A DNA stretch of 64,000 nt. It comes from Octadecabacter dasysiphoniae. Lineage in GTDB: Bacteria > Pseudomonadota > Alphaproteobacteria > Rhodobacterales > Rhodobacteraceae. Of this stretch, positions 9,365 through 17,713 are shown in pieces; positions within the stretch are counted from its first letter, which is position 1; the number at the start of each line of letters is the position of its first letter. The position numbers and the translations under genes are program-made. The DNA lies in contig NZ_JAKGAQ010000004.1 in NCBI RefSeq assembly GCF_021532615.1, positions 310,001 to 374,000 on the forward strand, given 5' to 3'. The notes below the pieces were generated by a model. It did no database searches, was not told the origin of the DNA, and saw only the letters and a program-made list of their open reading frames with translations.

Positions 9365-9913
9365 ATGATGTTCTTGAGTGTTCTGAAAACGCCCCCGCAC
9401 CAGGCTTATTTGTGTGTGGCATGGCGTGACACTGGCGGGCAGGATGCGTCGGTTCCTGCTGGCAGTGCACAGATGAACGGGCGCGAGGGCGATCTGTTTT
9501 TTGCGATCACGGCGGCGGTGATGTCTGGCGATGAGGCGCTGGGCTGTCAGGAGGTCAGTGGGGTGCAACGCCCATGGGCCCTGCGTGTTGATGAGGTCGC
9601 GTTTCCGGTGGGTGCCGTCGCGCATCGCCACACGCATACGGGCAGCGGTTGGCGCCATCTGGTCAGCGGGTCGTTGCGCATCGAGGCCGAGCACGGAGCC
9701 GAGATCATGCACCCGGGGATGAGCTGGTTTGAACCTGCCAACAGCCCCGTGCGCGCCGTTGCGTTGCAGACCGTTGGTATGACCCGTTTTGTGCGCTGTA
9801 TGGTTATCCCCACAGCCTATAAGGGGCGTTCGACGTTCCAGTTGTGTGACCCCGAAGACGCCGCATTGCCGCGCTTGCAAGTGACCCATCGGCATGTCGA
9901 TCACGTCCTTTAG
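9365..9913 (+). CDS. Cupin domain protein
   Basis: A 182-residue protein whose central section FPVGAVAHRHTHTGSGWRHL carries a His-rich cupin motif 1, followed by GSLRIE and a later Pro-rich turn. A cysteine- and arginine-containing extension precedes the barrel. It could be a metal-dependent enzyme or a small-molecule sensor. It is divergent from the membrane protein at 9347 and its 3' end overlaps the GlcG/HbpS gene by 4 nt (convergent). No sequence similarity that I can see ties it to the cupin at 7390 beyond the fold. Confidence 0.65.
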   Translation: MMFLSVLKTPPHQAYLCVAWRDTGGQDASVPAGSAQMNGREGDLFFAITAAVMSGDEALGCQEVSGVQRPWALRVDEVAFPVGAVAHRHTHTGSGWRHLVSGSLRIEAEHGAEIMHPGMSWFEPANSPVRAVALQTVGMTRFVRCMVIPTAYKGRSTFQLCDPEDAALPRLQVTHRHVDHVL

Positions 9914-10407
9914 GTTGATGCGGGGTAGTGGTCCGATAGGGACGATGTGCGCCAATCGGGGTTCGGTTCTGCGGGTTCGGATGCGTAGCCCGCGGATTTG
10001 ATCGCCTCAATCGCGCAGTATTCGTCTTTGTCCGATGTGTCGCCCGAAACCCCGACAGCGCCAATTGTGATCCCGTCAGCGGTTTCAATCAAAACGCCGC
10101 CCGGAACGGGGATGAAGCGCCCGTCAGACGCAGCTGCAATTGCGTTTTGAAAGGCTGGGCGTTCGGACAGTCGATCGCGGATCAGACGGCTGGAAATCCC
10201 CATTCCAAGCGCGCCGTAGGCCTTGCCAAAGGCGATATCGAACCGTGTGAGGCCAGATCCATCTTCGCATTGCATCGCCACCAATTTGCCCCCCGCATCA
10301 AGCACCACGACGGTCAGGGGCAACAGCGACGCCGCGCGCCCCAAGGCAATGGCCTGTTCAATAATCGCATTGGCACGGTTCAGCGGGAGGGTGGTTTGCA
10401 AACGCAT
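9910..10407 (-). CDS. GlcG/HbpS family heme-binding-like protein
   Basis: A 165-residue protein of the GlcG/HbpS family. Family features are VVVLDAGGKLVAMQCEDGSG near residue 33, FGKAYGALGMG, and GRFIPVPGGVLIE, followed by IGAVGVSGDTSDKDE. HbpS binds heme or cobalamin in some bacteria. GlcG genes accompany glycolate and other organic-acid catabolic operons, but the biochemical role is poorly defined. The start has AAGGATC upstream. It follows the TRAP large permease by 9 bp on the same strand and is likely the last gene of the leftward operon. Confidence 0.85.
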   Translation of the reverse strand: MRLQTTLPLNRANAIIEQAIALGRAASLLPLTVVVLDAGGKLVAMQCEDGSGLTRFDIAFGKAYGALGMGISSRLIRDRLSERPAFQNAIAAASDGRFIPVPGGVLIETADGITIGAVGVSGDTSDKDEYCAIEAIKSAGYASEPAEPNPDWRTSSLSDHYPAST

Positions 10408-10416
10408 GTCAGATCC

Positions 10417-11772
10417 TTAATTGGTGGCGGCCCAAAGGCCATCCCACCATGCAGCGAAATCAAAGTTTGGCAACCATGTCACGATTTCGGGGAACATGAG
10501 CAAGGCTGCAATGGTGATGACATCCGCGATGAAGAACAACGCAACGCCGCGAAACACGGTGCCGAGCGGAATGTCGGGCCGCACGCCATTCACCACAAAA
10601 CAATTGAGGCCAATGGGCGGTGTGATCAGGCAGACCTCGGCCATTTTTACTGCGATGATACCAAACCAGATCGGATCAAACCCAAGGGCAATGACCGCGG
10701 GGTAGACCACCGGAAGCGTCAACAGCAGCATGCCGATGGCGTCCATGAACATGCCCAGCACCGCGTAAGCGAGTAGGATGCAGATCATGATTGTCATGGG
10801 CGCCACATCGAGGCTTACGACCCATTCTGTGAACGCGCCCGGGATGCCGGAAAAGCCCAAGAAGCGCACGAAGATCAGCACGCCCCAAATCAGGGAAAAG
10901 ATCATCACTGTCAGCTTGGCGGATTCCATCAGGCTGTCTTTGATCGATTTCATCGGGGTGCCGCGCGCAATGGCCAAGACGAAGACAACAAAGGCACCCA
11001 GCGCGCCTGCTTCTGTCGGGGTGGCCCAACCGCCGTAGATCGCTGTCATGATGATGAGGACCACCAGAGCGATTGGCGAAATGCCGGGCAGGGTGCGCAT
11101 ACGTTCGCCCCATGTGAACCCTTTGACCGACGGCGCTGATCCGGGTTTCAACATGGCCCAGACGACGATGATGCCCGCGTAAACGAAAGCCGAGAAAATA
11201 CCGGGCAGGAAGCCCGCGAGCAGCAGTTTGCCCACCGATTGTTCAACGATGATCGCATAAATCACAAGGATTGCGGATGGTGGGATCAGCGTGGCCAATG
11301 TGCCCGCGGACGCCACAACGCCCGCCGCCATGCGCCGATCATATCCGTATTTCAGCATCTCAGGGATCGCGACGCGACTGAACACCGCCGCAGTGGCCGT
11401 TGATGCACCAGAAACGGCGGCAAACCCAGCGGTGGCAAATACCGTCGCCACAGCTAATCCGCCCGGCATCCAGCCGAGCCATTTGCGCGCAGCATCAAAT
11501 AACTGCTGTGTCATGCCCGCATGAAACGCAAGGAAGCCGATAAAGATGAACATCGGCAAAACGCTGAGGGCGTACGACGAAGATTTCGAATGGGGTATGG
11601 TCCCGATGATACCCGCCGCAGGGCCCCAGCCCCGCAATTCAACCAAGCCCAAAAGGCCGACAACGGCCGCTGCAAAGACAACGCGCACCCCCAGGAAAAT
11701 CAACACCAATAGCAGGCTGAGTGTTATGATCCCGACCAAAAATGGGTCGGACATTCCAATTCCGATAATCAT
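10417..11772 (-). CDS. TRAP transporter large permease (DctM family)
   Basis: A 451-residue integral membrane protein with about 12 segments. DctM features are FAAVSGASTATAAVFSRVAI near residue 115, GVVASAGTLATLIPPSAILV, and the C-terminal MAEVCLITPPIGLNCFVVNG. It is the ion-coupled translocating subunit. Its ATG overlaps the stop of the small permease by 4 nt. An internal Met at 11754 is another possible start. Together with the genes at 11769 and 12491 it makes a complete tripartite transporter. Linkage to malonyl-CoA decarboxylase upstream suggests a malonate-type substrate, as in rhizobial MatPQM, but this is inference. Confidence 0.93.
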   Translation of the reverse strand: MIIGIGMSDPFLVGIITLSLLLVLIFLGVRVVFAAAVVGLLGLVELRGWGPAAGIIGTIPHSKSSSYALSVLPMFIFIGFLAFHAGMTQQLFDAARKWLGWMPGGLAVATVFATAGFAAVSGASTATAAVFSRVAIPEMLKYGYDRRMAAGVVASAGTLATLIPPSAILVIYAIIVEQSVGKLLLAGFLPGIFSAFVYAGIIVVWAMLKPGSAPSVKGFTWGERMRTLPGISPIALVVLIIMTAIYGGWATPTEAGALGAFVVFVLAIARGTPMKSIKDSLMESAKLTVMIFSLIWGVLIFVRFLGFSGIPGAFTEWVVSLDVAPMTIMICILLAYAVLGMFMDAIGMLLLTLPVVYPAVIALGFDPIWFGIIAVKMAEVCLITPPIGLNCFVVNGVRPDIPLGTVFRGVALFFIADVITIAALLMFPEIVTWLPNFDFAAWWDGLWAATN

Positions 11773-12416
11773 GACTTGCCCCCCAAATCTGCGCCAGGTT
11801 CTGGAAGATCGGCGTCGTCCCCCATGACTTCGTGAATTTCATCTTGTGCCTGTTCAGCGACGTCTTTCATGACGACCACGGCAACCGGGGCCTTGGTGGG
11901 ATCGGCGACCAGACGCAAAGCGCCGACAAATTGCAAAGCCAAGCGGCACCACCAGATCGAAAATGCTATCGGGACAAGCAGCTTGGACGGCCACGTGACA
12001 TATTCAGCATCAATGGTTGTGTCGCCCAATGTGAACGCACGTAGGAAATGCCCGTAGCTGTAATAGATCAGCACGCCGATGATAAACATCGCCAAGGCTG
12101 CGCCAAATGCCTCAACCGCCCAAAGAGCACGTCCCGACAGACGGCCCATCAGCAATTCCATACGGATATGGCTGCCCATGCGTTGGGTGTAGGCGGCGCC
12201 CAAGAACGCCATGCTGGCCATCGAAAGTTCAACGAGATCAATGTAGCCGTCGATGGGGGCGTTGAACACGGTGCGCATGACAATTTGCAGCACTCCGAGC
12301 ATCATCAAAGCCATGATCGCGGCGGCTGCCAGCAAATTGGCAACGTCTTCTATGGGCATCAGCCCCCGATTGAGCCGTCCCAGAAGACCGCCCGTTGCCT
12401 GTTGCTGCGTCGCCAT
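11769..12416 (-). CDS. TRAP transporter small permease (DctQ family)
   Basis: A 215-residue protein with four predicted membrane segments. DctQ features are MRTVFNAPIDGYIDLVELSM and GAAYTQRMGSHIRMELLMGR. The chosen ATG (12416) has AAAGGATC 6-10 nt upstream; an upstream in-frame Met at 12455 lies inside the intercistronic hairpin and is rejected. An unusual hydrophilic C-terminal tail of about 45 residues, rich in Asp and Glu, follows the last membrane helix. It overlaps the large permease gene by 4 nt. Confidence 0.9.
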   Translation of the reverse strand: MATQQQATGGLLGRLNRGLMPIEDVANLLAAAAIMALMMLGVLQIVMRTVFNAPIDGYIDLVELSMASMAFLGAAYTQRMGSHIRMELLMGRLSGRALWAVEAFGAALAMFIIGVLIYYSYGHFLRAFTLGDTTIDAEYVTWPSKLLVPIAFSIWWCRLALQFVGALRLVADPTKAPVAVVVMKDVAEQAQDEIHEVMGDDADLPEPGADLGGKS

Positions 12417-12442
12417 CACTGATCCTTTGCAAAACATGTTGA

Positions 12443-12471
12443 GGCGCGGGCGCAAAGATTGCGCCCGCGCC
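12443..12471 (-). other. Perfect 13-bp intercistronic stem-loop between dctP and dctQ
   Basis: A perfect 13-bp inverted repeat (12443-12455 pairs with 12459-12471) with a 3-nt loop lies between the binding-protein stop and the small-permease ribosome site of the leftward TRAP operon. It is very GC-rich and lacks a following U-run on the transcribed strand. It is best read as an mRNA-stabilising or processing stem that lets the binding protein be made in excess over the permease. Confidence 0.75.
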
Positions 12472-12490
12472 GGGGTCTAGGGCCAGTGAC

Positions 12491-13519
12491 TTACTGGTTT
12501 TGGGCTTCTTCTGCGTATTCGAAGATCGCGTCAAAAACGCCTTGGGCGTCGAAGTCATCGGAATTTGCGGCGATCCACGCATCCCAAACCGGTTGGCCTG
12601 CAACTTCGCGGAACTGGGCCAACTGTTCGTCCGTGTAGACGATTTCGGTCATCGTATCGCGAAAGACGGGCAGGTTCTTTTCGTCCTGTTCCGCATAGGC
12701 GGCCTGTTCAACGTCCATCCCCATACCGCGCAGATCCATCAGCAATGTCTTGTACTGTTCTGGCAGGGCGTCATAGGCGGTCGCGTTCAAAACCCAGCCG
12801 CATTCGGATGTGCCGGGGGCGAGGTTGGATGTGAACCAATCGGCCTCGTCCGCGATGCCGAAGGACACGTGCGCGTAAGTGTACGGAAATGCCGCTGCAT
12901 CAAGCGCGCCGCGCTGAAATGCCGTGGACGTTTCACCCGCAGGCAGCGTTTGTTTGGTTGCGCCCAAGACTTCCATCGCGTCGCCAAGACCACCACCTGC
13001 ACGCACCCGCAGACCTTCCCAGTCTGCCAAATCTGTTGGCGCGTCGCCTTTGCCAAGGACTTCGTATTGCGGCAACAGGCCGGACAGGTACGGAATGGCG
13101 TTCCAGGCGGCCATGTCAGCAACGATCGCAGGATGTTCGAACATGCGAGAGCGCACGTATTGATCGACCGCAGGGTCGCCAAGGGGCAGGAACGGCAACG
13201 AGAACACCATCCAAGCCGGATTTTTACCGGGGTGATAGAAGTTGCAGATCGCCGCGCCTTCAAAAGCGTTCAGTTGCAAACCATCAAGATTTTCGCGGCT
13301 GCCGGACAATTGGCCGCCATAGAAAACGGTGATGTCAAAGTTGCCGCCCGTTTGTTCACGGACTTCATCGGCAATCGCTTCCATGCCAGCAGACAATGCG
13401 CGCGGGTTGCCCCACATCGACAGGCTCCAGTTGACTTCGGGCCCCTCAACGGTTTGCGCGCCAACGGCCGTTGATGCCAAAAGCAACGTGCCGCAGGCAA
13501 GTTTTTTCATAAGTTTCAT
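12491..13519 (-). CDS. TRAP transporter solute-binding protein (DctP family)
   Basis: A 342-residue periplasmic protein with signal peptide MKLMKKLACGTLLLASTAVG, cleaved near GAQ/TV. DctP-type features include FYGGQLSGSRENLDGLQLNA, the WEGLRVRAGGG segment (the Arg that usually contacts the substrate carboxylate) and AAFPYTYAHVSFG. The GGGAGGATACAC ribosome site supports the start. It is the second gene of a leftward unit after malonyl-CoA decarboxylase. Malonate is one candidate substrate by analogy with MatP; any small carboxylate is possible. Confidence 0.92.
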   Translation of the reverse strand: MKLMKKLACGTLLLASTAVGAQTVEGPEVNWSLSMWGNPRALSAGMEAIADEVREQTGGNFDITVFYGGQLSGSRENLDGLQLNAFEGAAICNFYHPGKNPAWMVFSLPFLPLGDPAVDQYVRSRMFEHPAIVADMAAWNAIPYLSGLLPQYEVLGKGDAPTDLADWEGLRVRAGGGLGDAMEVLGATKQTLPAGETSTAFQRGALDAAAFPYTYAHVSFGIADEADWFTSNLAPGTSECGWVLNATAYDALPEQYKTLLMDLRGMGMDVEQAAYAEQDEKNLPVFRDTMTEIVYTDEQLAQFREVAGQPVWDAWIAANSDDFDAQGVFDAIFEYAEEAQNQ

Positions 13520-13628
13520 GTGTATCCTCCCAGATAGTTTGTGGCGTTTTGCCGGTCTTCAGTTGTTCCGTGTTTTTGCTATTGAGGCGCCTTCGCAGTT
13601 GTTTTGCAAGGCAGCTGGCGCGATTGCA

Positions 13629-14927
13629 TCATGAGGCCAGTTCTTTCGGTTTTGATTTGAACGGTGCCTTTGCCAACGCCTTGAGCGCGCGCGAGGCAGC
13701 GATTTTCCCGCGCAAGGCAAAGTCTTCGTGGTTACGTTCAATCTGTGTCAGGTCATAAAGATAGTTGACCATCGCACCGCTGGATTGCGCCCGCCCGTTG
13801 GCTGAACTGTCCGCGTTAGCGTGGACGTCATAGGCTTCAGCGCCGTTGCCCAAATGGAACCGCGCGACAGGATCAACGGGCGCGCCGGACGCGCCTTTGG
13901 CCTCTAGCAGGTAGCGCGCAGCGAGGGCGCGCACATCTTCGGCAGGGGCAGTGCCCTCAAGGATATCCGCGGCGATGTGGCCGAAATCGGGGTTGTCCAA
14001 CTGGCTGGTCAACCATGTGTTCAGGCGCGGGATCGGCGACAACGTGACAAGGTGGGTCAGGTGCGGCAATTCTAGCGACAATTGTCTGGCGACCTGTTTG
14101 ATCAACAAATTGCCAAAGCTGATCCCCTTGAGGCCCTGCTGACAGTTTGAGATCGAATAAAACACCGCCGCCGTGGCCTGTTCGGGCAAAAGTGGTTCGC
14201 GCCCTTCCGACAAAACGTCATCGACGGACCCGGGGATGTGATCACTGAGCGCGACTTCGACGAAGATAAGCGGTTCATCCGGCATGGCAGGGTGAAAGAA
14301 CGCAAAACAGCGGCGGTCCGGCGGGCTTAGCCGGCGGCGCAAATCATCCAGATCGTCGATTTCATGAACGGCCTCGTAGGCGACGATCTTATCGAGCAGT
14401 GACGCAGGCGCCATCCAGTCAATCTGCTTGAGAACCAGAAACCCGAGGTTGAACCAGCTGCGCAAAAGCAGTGCAAAGTCGATATCCGTGCGTCCTAGGT
14501 CGGGATGGGATTTCATCAGACGCAGCAAATCAACGCGCATTGATACCAGATCAGCCGTCGCACCCGTGGGCTGGTTCAAACGGCGCAGCAGTTTGCGGCG
14601 TTTGGCAGCTGAGGCATTTGCAAGCTGTTCAAAATCATCAAGGGCGCGGGTTTGGGCATATGTGCTGGCCAGCTCAGCCAGCTTTTCGGCGTCAATATCC
14701 AGCGCATCGTTTAGGAATTGGAAAAAAGCCAGTTTTTCGTCGTCGTCTAATCCGCGATAGCGTGCCAGGATTACCTCAGCGAGCTTTTGGCCGGACACAG
14801 AACCTTCTTCTGCAAGCAACGCATTGCACAACTGGTTGATATCACGCGGGTCCGTGTCATTGCCTGTAGCCCGCTTGCGGTCAAACAGGGTTGTCAGGAT
14901 GTCCGGTAGAAATCGATTGCGTTGCAT
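13629..14927 (-). CDS. mcd: Malonyl-CoA decarboxylase
   Basis: A 432-residue malonyl-CoA decarboxylase, which converts malonyl-CoA to acetyl-CoA and CO2. The N-terminal helical domain is followed by the GNAT-like catalytic domain. HPAMPDEPLIFVEVALSDHI and SISNCQQGLKGISFGNLLIK are diagnostic, the latter carrying the Ser region. FHLGNGA near the C terminus contains the catalytic His region of the family. The ATG at 14927 has CAGGAG upstream; a longer in-frame start at 15014 would overlap the YciI gene and is rejected. It lies 17 bp after that gene and 110 bp before the TRAP binding protein, as in malonate (mat) operons. No malonyl-CoA synthetase (matB) is nearby. Confidence 0.93.
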   Translation of the reverse strand: MQRNRFLPDILTTLFDRKRATGNDTDPRDINQLCNALLAEEGSVSGQKLAEVILARYRGLDDDEKLAFFQFLNDALDIDAEKLAELASTYAQTRALDDFEQLANASAAKRRKLLRRLNQPTGATADLVSMRVDLLRLMKSHPDLGRTDIDFALLLRSWFNLGFLVLKQIDWMAPASLLDKIVAYEAVHEIDDLDDLRRRLSPPDRRCFAFFHPAMPDEPLIFVEVALSDHIPGSVDDVLSEGREPLLPEQATAAVFYSISNCQQGLKGISFGNLLIKQVARQLSLELPHLTHLVTLSPIPRLNTWLTSQLDNPDFGHIAADILEGTAPAEDVRALAARYLLEAKGASGAPVDPVARFHLGNGAEAYDVHANADSSANGRAQSSGAMVNYLYDLTQIERNHEDFALRGKIAASRALKALAKAPFKSKPKELAS

Positions 14928-14944
14928 GGGATGCTCCTGTCGCG

Positions 14945-15331
14945 TTAGGGCAAAGTGACGGACTGCGAAGACAAGGACACCGTGAAACTCAGGGATCCTT
15001 CGTTCACCAGCCATTTGCGAACATCATAGGTCCGCGCGCCAACTGCGTGCATCGGGTCCGCGTTTGCGATGGCGCGCGCATCATCAAGGTTGGCGGCGCG
15101 GTAGATGATCATGCCTTCGGCTTCCATCATATCGCCCGTTGCATCCGAGACCGGCCCGGCCATGACCAGCTTTCCTTTTGCTTCTACTTCTTTTTGATAG
15201 GCGAGGTGGGCGGGCAGGGTCGATTTGACCAAATCCATATCACCCGCGGGCACTGATTTGACGATAAACAGTTCCATCGCAAGCGCCCCGCGGCCTTTTG
15301 CTTCGTTCTTGTAGTCTTCCCACTTCGGCAT
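14945..15331 (-). CDS. YciI-like (YCII domain) protein
   Basis: A 128-residue protein with a YCII/dimeric alpha-beta-barrel core: MELFIVKSVPAGDMDLVKST, then AHLAYQKEVEAKGKLVMAGP and MIIYRAANLDDARAIANADP. YciI proteins are small ferredoxin-like-fold enzymes or binding proteins; related ones occur in aromatic and haloaromatic degradation. The GGGAG ribosome site supports the first ATG, although a shorter form from the Met before ELF is possible. It heads the leftward malonyl-CoA decarboxylase/TRAP operon and is divergent from the nitroreductase at 15459. Confidence 0.8.
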   Translation of the reverse strand: MPKWEDYKNEAKGRGALAMELFIVKSVPAGDMDLVKSTLPAHLAYQKEVEAKGKLVMAGPVSDATGDMMEAEGMIIYRAANLDDARAIANADPMHAVGARTYDVRKWLVNEGSLSFTVSLSSQSVTLP

Positions 15332-15390
15332 GATGCGACTCCCCCTTGGTTGCCTAACCTTAGCCTCGATATTCTCAGCCGCAAAATAAA

Positions 15391-15402
15391 AAAATCGATT
15401 TT
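15391..15402. promoter_or_regulatory. AAAATCGATTTT palindrome in the divergent promoter
   Basis: A perfect 12-bp palindrome sits near the middle of the 127-bp space between the leftward YciI/mcd/TRAP operon and the rightward nitroreductase/TRAP/dioxygenase operon. An AT-rich tract with the same ATCGATTTT core lies upstream of the TAXI operon at 4434. A site in this position could control both operons together. The GntR regulator at the end of the rightward operon is the obvious candidate. Binding is inferred only. Confidence 0.4.
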
Positions 15403-15458
15403 ATTGGACACGAGCGGGAAAACACGACACTTTTGGTGCACGAATCTGGGAGGGCTCG

Positions 15459-16118
15459 ATGACAGACAATGTGTCACTTGATGATCTGCGGACAGCAGCG
15501 CAGGCGGATGTGCGCGACATGCGCGGCACCTTGGATACACTGGATCAGGCGCAAATCGATTTGATCCTTGGCAAGGCGCGGTCCCATTATGCGTGGACCG
15601 ACAAACCTGTCGGTGATGATCTGCTGCACCGTATTTTTGATATCACCAAAATGGGCCCAACCAGCATGAACACCTGCCCTGCGCGGTTTGTTTTTGTGCG
15701 ATCTGACGCGGGCAAAGATCGGCTTTCTAAGTCGTTAAAACCTGCGAATGTTCCGAAAGTTATGGGGGCGCCGGTTACGGCGATCATCGCCTATGACGTT
15801 GATTTCTGGACAGAGCTGCCCCGCCTGTTCCCCCACGAAGACCGCCGCCCGCATTTTGAGGGCAAGCCGGAACACGCCAAAGATACAGCTTACCGCAACG
15901 GCACCTTGCAAGGTGCGTATTTCATGATTGCTGCGCGGGCGCTTGGGCTGGATGTCGGGGCGATCTCTGGCTTTGATAATGCGGTTGTCGACGCTGAGTT
16001 TTTTGCGGGCACGCCGCTAAAATCCAACTTTCTGTGCAACCTCGGTTACGCTGATGAAAACGCGCTGTTCCAACGTTTGCCACGTTTCGATTTCGATGAC
16101 GTGTGCGATATAATTTAA
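15459..16118 (+). CDS. Nitroreductase family protein, RutE-like (malonic semialdehyde reductase)
   Basis: A 219-residue flavin nitroreductase-fold protein. It follows E. coli RutE closely: MGPTSMNTCPARFVFVRS, VMGAPVTAIIAYDVDFWTEL, LFPHEDRRP, the AYRNGTLQGAYFMIAARALG helix and GFDNAVVDAEFF, with the LKSNFLCNLGY segment. RutE-type enzymes reduce malonic semialdehyde to 3-hydroxypropionate. The N terminus is about 20 residues longer than RutE. It opens the rightward operon and is divergent from malonyl-CoA decarboxylase, so C3 semialdehyde or malonyl chemistry may be common to both operons. A detoxifying quinone or nitro reductase is the alternative. Confidence 0.8.
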   Translation: MTDNVSLDDLRTAAQADVRDMRGTLDTLDQAQIDLILGKARSHYAWTDKPVGDDLLHRIFDITKMGPTSMNTCPARFVFVRSDAGKDRLSKSLKPANVPKVMGAPVTAIIAYDVDFWTELPRLFPHEDRRPHFEGKPEHAKDTAYRNGTLQGAYFMIAARALGLDVGAISGFDNAVVDAEFFAGTPLKSNFLCNLGYADENALFQRLPRFDFDDVCDII

Positions 16119-16131
16119 GGACCGCCCGCCT

Positions 16132-16590
16132 ATGGCCATTAAGATGAAAACCTCAGTGACGTTGTCGATTGATGCGGTTTGTTCCAGTCATTCGGTTGCG
16201 CAGGTTCGAACACGCGATCTGGCGCAGATCATCGATGAACCGGTTGAACGGCATGGCACGAACCTTGGATTCACGCCAACCGATACCGCGCTAAGCGCGC
16301 TTGCCGGATGCACCAACACCATTGGCCACAAGTGCGCCAACAAACTGGGCGTCGACATCGGCAACCTGAATATTTCTGTCAAATGCCGGTTCAACCGGCT
16401 TGGCGTGACGCTGGCCGAAGAGATCGATGTCCCGTTTGAGGAAATCGATCTTGTGGTCATTGCCGATGGCCCTGTCACGCAGGACGAATTGAACAACGTG
16501 GCCGCTGAGGTCGCCAAGTATTGCCCGCTCGCGAAGCTGTTTCGCGGGGCGGGCACTGTCATCAACGAAGACTGGCGTAAAGCCGACTAA
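16132..16590 (+). CDS. OsmC family protein
   Basis: A 152-residue OsmC/Ohr-fold protein. LGFTPTDTALSALAGCTNTI contains the family Cys of the central helix, and PLAKLFRGAGTVINEDW is the typical C terminus (CPLAKLF with the second Cys just before it). OsmC proteins are thiol peroxidases that reduce organic hydroperoxides, and some members are uncharacterised partners of catabolic enzymes. It starts 13 bp after the nitroreductase with an AAGGACC site. In this setting it may handle oxidised or thiol-adducted intermediates of the pathway. Confidence 0.85.
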   Translation: MAIKMKTSVTLSIDAVCSSHSVAQVRTRDLAQIIDEPVERHGTNLGFTPTDTALSALAGCTNTIGHKCANKLGVDIGNLNISVKCRFNRLGVTLAEEIDVPFEEIDLVVIADGPVTQDELNNVAAEVAKYCPLAKLFRGAGTVINEDWRKAD

Positions 16591-16614
16591 CCACTTTTCT
16601 GGGAGGAGAAGACT

Positions 16615-17697
16615 ATGAAACTGACACGACGTATTGCCTTAGCCACGACAGTTGCGCTGGGTTTAACGGGCGCGATGGGGGGGGCTGTTTCAGCCCAGGA
16701 AACCATCAACCTGACAGCCATCGATGGGTACCCTGAGCGATCCATGTGGGTCGCCGAATTTTCCGGCTTTTTCATCCCGCGCGTGGATGAACTGCTGGCA
16801 GAGCAGGGCAATTACCAGATCAACTGGATGGAAGCCTATGGTGGCCAGATCGTAAAACCACGCGGGGTGTTGGAGGGCATCAAGCTGGGTTTGGGCGACA
16901 TCGGTATTGTGACCACGATCTTCCACAACTCTTCGCTGCCATCCCAGGGTATTTCTGCGGTGACACCTTTCGTCGCGGCGGATGCGCGCGTGGTCGCACA
17001 AGCGGTTGACGAAATCGCCCGCGAATTCCCACAGATGGGTGCTGAACTTGCTGCTGAAAACCAAGTGTACCTTGCGACCGGCGTCGTGCTGGACACGTAT
17101 CAGGTATTTTCGACCACCCCGATCAACGGCCTGTCGGATATGGAAGGCATGAAGATTGCCGGTGCGGGTTATAACCTGCGTTACCTTGAAGGTATCCCCG
17201 GTGCGGCCGGTGTGCGTGGCGGTTTGCCAGACTTTTACAACATGGTTCAGACCGGCGTTGTGGATGCGGCGATGCTGTGGCCAGAGGCGGCTGTGACTTT
17301 CGGTATGGCCGAAGTTGCGCCTTACATGCTGGTGGCTGATCTGGGTGCGGTTAATTCCAAAACCGTCACAGTGAACGCCGATATTTGGGCCGAACTGCCC
17401 GACGAGGTAAAAGACGTGCTGCAAACAGTTTCGGTCGAATACCGCGACCACGTGGCAGGCATCGCGATGGACCGCGCGCAAGCATCCCGCGAGGCCTATG
17501 TCGCGGCAGGTGGCACAATCGTCGAGATGAGCCAGCATGAGCGTCAGGCATGGGCCGACAGCATGCCCAATATTGCTGCTGAATGGGCGGCTAACCTTGA
17601 TGGTACAGGCGCGCCGGGCACCGATATGCTGAACGCATATATGGGCAAGCTTGCGGATGCAGGTTTCACACCGCTGCGCGACTGGGCAGCAGAATAA
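16615..17697 (+). CDS. TRAP transporter solute-binding protein (DctP family)
   Basis: A 360-residue periplasmic binding protein with a signal peptide (MKLTRRIALATTVALGLTGA, cleavage about VSA/QE). Family features include MEAYGGQIVKPRGVLEGIKL, LSDMEGMKIAGAGYNLR and GLPDFYNMVQTGVVDAAMLW. The expected WxGLKVR-type Arg segment is divergent (MEGMKIAGAG), so the substrate may not be a simple dicarboxylate. GGGAGGAGAAGACT precedes the ATG. It starts 24 bp after osmC and belongs to the rightward operon, with its own small and large permeases downstream. Confidence 0.9.
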   Translation: MKLTRRIALATTVALGLTGAMGGAVSAQETINLTAIDGYPERSMWVAEFSGFFIPRVDELLAEQGNYQINWMEAYGGQIVKPRGVLEGIKLGLGDIGIVTTIFHNSSLPSQGISAVTPFVAADARVVAQAVDEIAREFPQMGAELAAENQVYLATGVVLDTYQVFSTTPINGLSDMEGMKIAGAGYNLRYLEGIPGAAGVRGGLPDFYNMVQTGVVDAAMLWPEAAVTFGMAEVAPYMLVADLGAVNSKTVTVNADIWAELPDEVKDVLQTVSVEYRDHVAGIAMDRAQASREAYVAAGGTIVEMSQHERQAWADSMPNIAAEWAANLDGTGAPGTDMLNAYMGKLADAGFTPLRDWAAE

Positions 17698-17713
17698 GTC
17701 TGCTCATAGGGAT

